Source: Branchiostoma floridae
Taxonomy: Eukaryota > Chordata > Leptocardii > Amphioxiformes > Branchiostomatidae
Length of the DNA stretch: 64,000 nucleotides
Assembly (NCBI RefSeq): GCF_000003815.2
Contig: NC_049997.1
Coordinates: forward strand, 12,825,534-12,889,533
Direction of reading: 5' to 3'
The notes under the pieces were generated by a model, which saw only the letters and a list, made by a program, of their open reading frames with translations, ran no database searches and was not told where the DNA came from. Numbering within the stretch: position 1 is the stretch's first letter; the number at the start of each line of letters is the position of its first letter. A program made the position numbers and the translations under genes. Below are positions 27,179-36,100 of the stretch, piece after piece.

Positions 27179-30100
27179 TATATTCACATGAACCATATCA
27201 GACTAAATTAGATACTTTTCCCCTAAACTTTCAACAGGAGGCAGGTATAGATCTGCTGGGGAAGTCTTCAGAACTCGTCAGGGCTTCTCAAGGCGCCTCT
27301 GTATCAACGATGGAGACGATGCTTAATGGTATGTACGACATACATGCATAGAAGTCCGAGTTGAATGGTGAGATCCTTGTGATATAAATCCCAATATGCA
27401 TAAAACATAATATTTTTTGTGTATTATTATCATGTAAACAGGCGACTTTGAGCAACCAGAAGGCCCATTTCATATCGGTTATGACGCCGTAACACATGCA
27501 AATTAATTGAACCATGGTGTGTAATGAATTTCTAGAGTCTAATCATCCGTCACTGGATCTTATTAGAAGGAAAGTTCTCATAACATTGACTAATCAGAAT
27601 AACATCCAGTAGGGTGGAATGCTCGCTCCCAGCAGGGAGGTATGTCCATCAATACAGTACAGTAAAGAAGATTTTGAAAATATTTGAAATTTTTAAACCG
27701 GAGTTAAATGTAGTTTACAACACAGGAAAATGTTGTACCTATCCAAATGTTAGATTTTGTAGCGCTTGTGTTTGCAAAAGAATAATACCGACGTTAACCG
27801 TGGTCCTAAACTGTTTCAGCCGTGGTACAGGCCGTGCCCAGTCTCGTTCAAATGCTGCCTGCAGGAACGTCGACCATTCCCGATACCACAACGCCTCTAT
27901 TTGGAATGAATGGCATAGATGTCAACTCAGCCAAGATATCTCCTAAGCAACAGCTGAAGAACAAAAAAGACCGACAATGGAAATACGAGCAACAGGTTGA
28001 CTGGAAGCCTTTTATTCGCTATTCTAGTAGGCTAAAAAATATCGCATGATTAAGAGGCATCTATAGTAAATAAGTGTTGGCATGAGAGAATAAGTTCATA
28101 CCCCTCTATATGGCCAAATTGTGTAAATATTATGCATGTAATGCAGTTTAATCACATTTGCCTCATCATTATCTAGATTTAGTCGTAATACTCCAAAGGG
28201 TTTCATTCGTGAATTTGTCTGTAACCTACAGCTTCGTAACGCTGGACTGTCTTTGGAACAAACTATGGAACGAACAGCCAATAATCTTCTGGCCATGTTG
28301 CCAGCCACCGACGACTACATGAAGGCATTTGAAAACGATGACGTCGCTGTTGCGGTTGCAAGGTCCACTAGGAGAGATATAATGCTTGAGAGTCGTCAAG
28401 TTAACGTGTCAGCATCTCCCACATATTGTAATATAGAAGGGGGGTGCAGATGCCAAGGTCAGTGGTCATGCTATTCTTTTCGTTTGCATTTCATGCAAGT
28501 ACGTTTCAGTCAGTTCCCATATATTCATAATTCTACAAATAGGANNNNNNNNNNNNNNNNNNNNNNNNNNNNNNNNNNNNNNNNNNNNNNNNNNNNNNNN
28601 NNNNNNNNNNNNNNNNNNNNNNNNNNNNNNNNNNNNNNNNNNNNNNNNNNNNNNNNNNNNNNNNNNNNNNNNNNNNNNNNNNNNNNNNNNNNNNNNNNNN
28701 NNNNNNNNNNNNNNNNNNNNNNNNNNNNNNNNNNNNNNNNNNNNNNNNNNNNNNNNNNNNNNNNNNNNNNNNNNNNNNNNNNNNNNNNNNNNNNNNNNNN
28801 NNNNNNNTTCAAAACCTGCAGCCAAACAATATAAAAAAAATAACATCTACATCCGTGAGTACTTAAATACCAATTAATGGTTATAGCGTAACCAGTAACC
28901 TGGGTAATATTTTAAGATAACGTCATCCATCATTTGCGAAAAGGAAAAATGAGGATTTTCATGTTGATTATACAGTTTGTAATGTTAAGTGCGTCAGGAA
29001 TGATTTAGATCATTTTACCGCAAGGCTATGTCTGTTATAGATGATTGTGATGGAGAGGAACTTGTTTTCCTGGAACGCCTCTACATTTGGACAAAACGTC
29101 ACCACGCCTGTGACCATGTTTTCGTGGGGATCCCAACGCTTTGACCACAACTGCTCTGTGCAGATGAACCTCTCCCAACCTGTCGAAAGTCAAAGTACTG
29201 AAAACACTGAAAACCCAAGACGTCAAAAACGTGACATTCCGGAGCGTGGTCTTGCTGGGGCACAGTTTGCTCTGGGTGGCATTGTCAATGGACAAAACAG
29301 CAACGCGACGATGATTTTATATGCATTTGATGTACCAGCTGATACTACTGTAGTTGTGATGCAGCTATCATGGTGGGATCCCTCCGCTGCCTTCAGGCTG
29401 TACTTCCGTTACGACACGCTACCGACAGAGGAGTTTTATGACGAAAAGATGATAGTTGAGGAGGAAGATACTGTTCTTGCTTGGCGTCGAGGCACAAACA
29501 GTGTGCGAAAATTTGTTCCAAATATCAAGAATCGGCGAGGGAGACTTTATGTTGGGATACAGAAAGCAGGTTAATTATCAAACATTTTGATGTAATTTCC
29601 ATTTTAATGTCATGGCAAGAATGCGTATACAACTCGTAACTTTACAAGGCAAACCACTTCACTGTAATGATGAAAATTGACCATTGTGGTCACTCAATTT
29701 TGACCATTGTGACAAAAACTATACATACAGTTTCATCATTTTCACATTTTCTGTGTGGAGTGACAATTTGAATTGGGTATGCGAAAGATTCAATGCGATT
29801 ACCAACATCATCATAATAAAAAATATCGATTATCAAAGATATTAAAAATGTCAACATATCTCTTTAGAATCTCACAGCCTTTTGCAAACGGCACCTTCGC
29901 CCAAAGATTTCGTACTTCAGGCCTCAACAGTGAGCTGTCTTAATTGGGATCATACATTCGAGAAGTGGCAAGACGCAGGCTGTGGGGTAGGTTCAAAGAT
30001 TTGATCCTGACCCATGTGTTAAAAATATGTGTACTGTTGTCTTTAACACTGACAGTAAATATAGTTATATTGGTTACATCTTCTTTATTGGAGAGTATTC

Positions 30101-33100
30101 TGGCTCAAAGTAGACAAGATACCGCTTGTCGTTTTTAGACTGTAATACGCTTTGTGTTTAAAATTATCACGACCGTCTACAACCATTTCTTCCTACTTTA
30201 AGATATGCTTTTCTATATCAGGTTGGCGTGGATCCATCTGATAGCACCATCAGATGTAACTGCGACGTTCCTAGGCCGAAGGCTGTCATTGGCGGCTCCT
30301 TGCACGCCCTTCCAAATACTATCAAATTAGACGACATCTTCAAAGATCCCAGCATCCTTAATGACAACAACCTCGTTTTCTACACGGTTATTTGCGAGTG
30401 GGCTCTCTACTTGGTGTTAATGATTATACTCAACGTCGACTTTCAGCGTTTTCGAGTAAGTACACCTTTTCTGTACTGTGCCCTTTAATCGTTACATTAT
30501 AAAATCTGCAGTTGAATAGAATTCCTATGGTGCTTCTAGTTCTACATTCCAATTATTTTCTATTTTGTACCAGGGACAAACGACTGAAAAATCATCAACT
30601 ACCGACAGTAGGAAGCAGTTACCACAGCTGTCCGTCCTCCCCCCGGACAGGATGCCAGCCCCATATCTCTACCAGATTACCGTTACCACCGGATCCATGC
30701 TTGGTGCCGGTACCTCAGCACGAATCGGGTTACAGGTATTTGGATCAAAGAGTAAAACCACAATCAAGATGATCAACTCGGACGGAGAAGTAAGTCTGAA
30801 CCGTTTGTTTGATGTGCAATCCCAACTCTGCATTTGTTTGGCACTTGCCTTATTGGAATGTGTTTTGTTCTCAAATCCCACTTCTTATTCTGTTAAACTT
30901 TAAAGGTGCAGGGTATGGCTTAATGATCAAACATTAATTGTACCTAGACTTACCACATGGAAAATGTTTTAAATACCTCTTCCATGTGTTTTACAGTCTT
31001 TGCCCCGAGGTGGTACTCATGACGTCATCATGCCCCTGAAGACGTCACTAGGACATCTGGAACTGCTGCATATCTGGCACGACAACACCGGTGTTGATGA
31101 AACTTCGTGGTTTCTGAGGGACATCATTATCAAGGACCTACAGACGAAGGAAGTGTAAGATGCAGCTTATTTTCGTGTCGGGGTCTTATAAACTATTGAT
31201 TCCAACCTATGTCTACAAAATATAGGAATCTAGGTTTTCAGTAATATAGCTAACATCAGACAAATGTATAGCGAATTATTACGCTTTCTCATGGTTGTAC
31301 AGGCCAATCAAGTTCTATTTTGTCAAATTATTGTATAAGTTAAAATCCTTTCCCACACTACACGACTACATAGTTCTATGCAATTCATATAGTGAGGTTT
31401 ATAGATACATATCACAGAAAATCAACAAATGTCGCTTATAATAGACCTTTCAAAATTTGACTTTGACAAATTGTCATGTTAGACAAAAGATGTGATAATC
31501 AAATTATGAAATGATAATGCGTCATCTCAAATTTTACATACTAAACGAATCGAGGGAAGCCTTCACATGCGATTGGTCCATTTATTGTATACAGCTATCA
31601 GTTTATTTGCTACGACTGGTTGTCTAAAGACCGAGGCGACTTCCAGGTTCAGAAAGTTCTGCATGTGGCGACCCTGGAACAGCTGGGATGCTTCAGTAGC
31701 CAGCTCCGAGAGAACACGGATGCAATGTTCTACGATCAACACTTGTGGACATCTCCTTTTGTGTCACCTGAAGGTATATCAAATTTACATTGGTCGTTGA
31801 TTATATTTACCATGTCTTTCGTTATCTGATATACTGCTACCTTTTCATAACAAACGCTGAAAACGTTTGGCCATATACCTGACAGTAAACTATTTGCACT
31901 AGAAGCAACGACATATATACTAAAAAAGCATATGTTGCATTAAACTTGTTTCAAATCCATTTTAGGATCCAATTTCACCAAGTCAGAACGTCTATCTTGC
32001 TGCTGTGCTGTTTTCAACAGCATCATGTTGTCCAACGCCATGTGGTACAAGAGTGACGAGGGCTTTGTGACAAAGAACACCGTGTTTGACCTTGGATTTG
32101 TACAGATCACCCTTCAAGTAAGGGAACCTTCTTGTTTTTTGAAACCTTCTACCTCAATCCTACCAACATATGCTAACGCAAATTTTTCTTTATGAATTTT
32201 TGTAACCAAGGAGCTGTACGTGAGTCTCATGACCGTTGTCATGGTGCTACCTGTTGTCCTGGTACCGGCTAGACTGTTCCGGGTGGAGGTTCGAGCTTCA
32301 ATAACAGCTCCAGGAATACGTCGTAGTTCCAAATATGGTATGTATAGTTTGTAAACAATTTTTCTAAGTTTTAACATTCCAATATCCAAATTATGGAAGT
32401 TGCATCAGTAAGCAAATAATTTTATCTTTTTTTCAAATGGTTGTTTCTGTTTCAATAAAGATAATTTTTTTCTTTGTCCCCTAAGGGTCATGGAAAGGTA
32501 TACTGTCTCGATGGTCAAAGTACGTGGCGTGGTTTCTCGTGGTGATGGTTTCCATTCTCTCGTCATTCTTTGTGATCCTGTACAGTCTGGACTGGGGTAG
32601 AAAGAAGAGTGAGGCCTGGCTAAAGGCCTTCTTCTTTTCTTTCGGTTTTTCAAGCATCATCGCCGAAACTGCCGAGGTAAATTGTTTCTGTATATCCTTC
32701 TGTTAACCACTTTCTGTCGCTCTGCTACATCCTAGTATCTTGAATTGTATAGCTAATGACTAAGTTATTGATGATACTGTACTTATATACCAACAGATAT
32801 TGTTCCTGGCGACTCTTTTTGCCTTGATTTGTAACCAGAGGCCTTCCAACAAGCAGAAGACATACAGTATCAAAGAAAAAGACCTCCACCTTCACCTTTA
32901 CCTTTATGATCACAAAGGTAAACCACGACACTTTCACGGCACATTAACGATTTTTTTTTCAAAAGCAACAACGCATGAAGTAGTAAGAATCCTGGAAATA
33001 GAACAAGATACAGTATGTAGTATATATAAGACCTATATTTACGACGTTCAAAATTTCAGCTCCTGTAAAGGTGTATCCACCTGGTGCTGCATCTACAGAA

Positions 33101-36100
33101 AGGATGAAAGTCAAAAATGAACAACGACGGAAGTTTTTCTTCGTCATGAAGGAGTACGTTCTCCTGTTCCTATTTGTTGTGGTGCTGTTCTTCATCAGCC
33201 ATCACGACAAAGACCAGTTTGCTTTCAACGCATCGCAGACGTTGTACGACACTGTTCTAGAAGATCACGATTCGGTAGGTCATAGGACCCTGTTTAATCA
33301 TGATTATATATCTTGATAATAGAACAATAATTTATGATTTCTAACATCTTGGCAGCTTTTGAGAATGTTTTGTTATTCGTAGTCATTCACCTTTTCTGAG
33401 AGAATATGTCAACCTATTAGAGCCACGATGAACTGGATCGCTTTTAAAGTGCTTCAATGAATGAATTCTTATCTTGTAATGTCACAGATCACCACTGCTG
33501 ACGAGTTCTGGACATGGACTGAGGAGACCCTCCTACCTGTTTTGTACCCGTCGCTTTGGTACAATGGGTGGAAAATGAAGTATCTGGACCGACAGTTTCC
33601 TCTTTATACTGAAGCATTCAGAATCGGCCCACCGCGCCTTACACAGGTTAGGAAGGCTCCAGGTACGAATCATGACCTTTTCCCGATTATCGTACATAAT
33701 TATAAAACTATTATTTTGATGGTCGCTTTTCTTTCCTAATGTTTCAAGTCTTTTATATTTTTTAGATTTAAATGAAGTGTAACAATGTAACAACTAAACC
33801 GTTATACCAAATCTAAGTTGTCACAGTAGAAAGTGAAGCTTTTACGTAGTAGGATAATTTCGCACAAGTTCATGTTTAGTTCTATGAATTGCATGAGTTT
33901 CTTATAGTTTTGACTTTTTTGGAAAGAATTTAATGTTGCATGATTAAAGTTTTGGGTACTCCATGCAGATGCAATGGCAACAGACCTGTCTCAAAATGGC
34001 TGGCTGGTTGTAACTGGAGATGGGGCATGTTGGCAATTCAATGTCACTGGCGTGATGTCACACAACTCAGGCTGTTCCGCAGAACACTCCATGGAACTTC
34101 CAAGTCTTCTAGGTTTGGCGACAGCAATATTCTCCGACCTTCGGGACAGCAAGTGGATCGACAAATACACAGACTATCTGGTTCTGGACCTGTCTCTGTA
34201 CTACCCAGCCCAAAAACTGTTCAGTAGTCTAAGACTGACCGTAAAGCAGGAAGATGTCGGGCATCTTTCAACATCGGCATCTTTTGAAACACACAGGCTT
34301 TTCCAGTACGAAAATGACTCTGATATGGTCGCTTTGTTTTCCTATATCCTCTTTATGTTGTTATTCTTGGTTAATGTCATCAAAGAAATGATCACCATTA
34401 AGAAGGAGGGAAGGAAGTACTTCAGTTCTATGTGGAACATCTTTGCATTTGCGAGCATAATTGGATCTGCAGTTGTCATCTGTATCTTCGGAATAAGATA
34501 CCACTCTGCATCTGCAGCACTGGCAAAATTGGCCGAAGCAACAGGTAAATTGTTGCAAAACTTCACGTTATACATTTTCAAAGAACTTTTAATTAGTTTA
34601 TTTCTTCTTTCTTGATAACGATAAAAACGCCACATTGAGAAAAATGTCTCTTGAATTGCATGTTGTCTACGGCTTTTATCGTAATCTGTGCGTTCCATGA
34701 ATACCATCCGATTGATCGTATGCGCTTTACCTATGACGTTTCCAGCAATAAACAAACCAATCATCATCTCTCATATCTGCATCTCTTCTTTGTAGGCGAA
34801 CTTGGAATAGATCATTTTGTCGACCTGAGCTCAACCTTCTGGTGGGATGAAGCTTTCAAGACCGTGCTTGCTATTGTACTGTTCATATCTACACTGACAT
34901 TGCTTCGAGTTTTCCGCTTCAGCAAGACCATCGCCAGTTTCATCGCCCTGCCAGGCGCCATGAAGAACGACTTGATCGGCTTCTCGATCGTAAGCGCTAT
35001 AGCCTTTATGGCTTTCAGCTGCTCAGGTAAGAGTGTGTTTTCAACAAAGTTTAGATAACTTTGCTTCCCCTCATTGTAAATGGCTGTGACGTGGTTATAA
35101 CGTTACTGTATTTTCATTGCCTAAATGGTCCGGGTCTCATGAGTCTTTAGAGAATGCATTGGCGTCATGGGACTTCTCGAAATACATTAAGATATCGATA
35201 TTTAAGCGTCGTATTTTACCTAGCACTTTGTAATTGTTGACATTTTATCTATCTATCACACGAATGCTGGATGTTTGAGGACTCACATGAAGGCCTACAC
35301 CAATGTGCTGCACACCAACTTTGCCTTATTTGAGATGTTATTGGGAAGGTAGGTTCCGTCATTGCCTCTATAGTCATTTTTAACATATTCGTCTATGGCA
35401 CATAAAGCTATTGTACGTGAAAATAAATTCTAGGGGAGAGGGAGGTAGATAATTTTTCCAAGATCCTATCAGCAACCTTTTGACTTGAGGGTCATTTTTT
35501 ACAGGTTCTTTGCCGAGGAAATCTTAGAATCGAACCGATATATCGGCCCGATCTTCTTCACCTTGTTTATGATACTCATCTTCATACTACTCGTCAACTT
35601 CCTGGTGACCATCATCTGTGATGCCATTGCTACCGGTGTCTACGTTGCGGATGAGCATGACCAAGAACTGGCAGACTACATTTGGAGAAGTTTCCAGGGA
35701 ATCTTTGGGATTCATGTCCCTCCGCCGAAGGATGAAATAACAGGTAAATAATCTCTGCATGGCAGCTTATCTTTGTTGGCAGAAGTGAATATGAATCAAA
35801 TTTTAAATCTTGACTCTAAACTCGGCGACAATTGCCCAAAATTTCAACTCAAGTTCAAAATCAATTGTGGTCTCTTGTGACGTCAGTTTTGACAGTTAAA
35901 TACCAAATTAGATCTAAACAGTTAATCTGGCATTTGTGAGCCACTGTGAACGTCACGTTATCTCAAAGGGAGTACAAGCTCATTTTAAAAAAAATTGAAA
36001 AATAATAATTCCCGACAGAATATAATAGCCTAAGAAAATAACCTTAGGTGAAGATTCTATATATTTATTGTATTATTTCATTCATCATTTACAGATGAAA

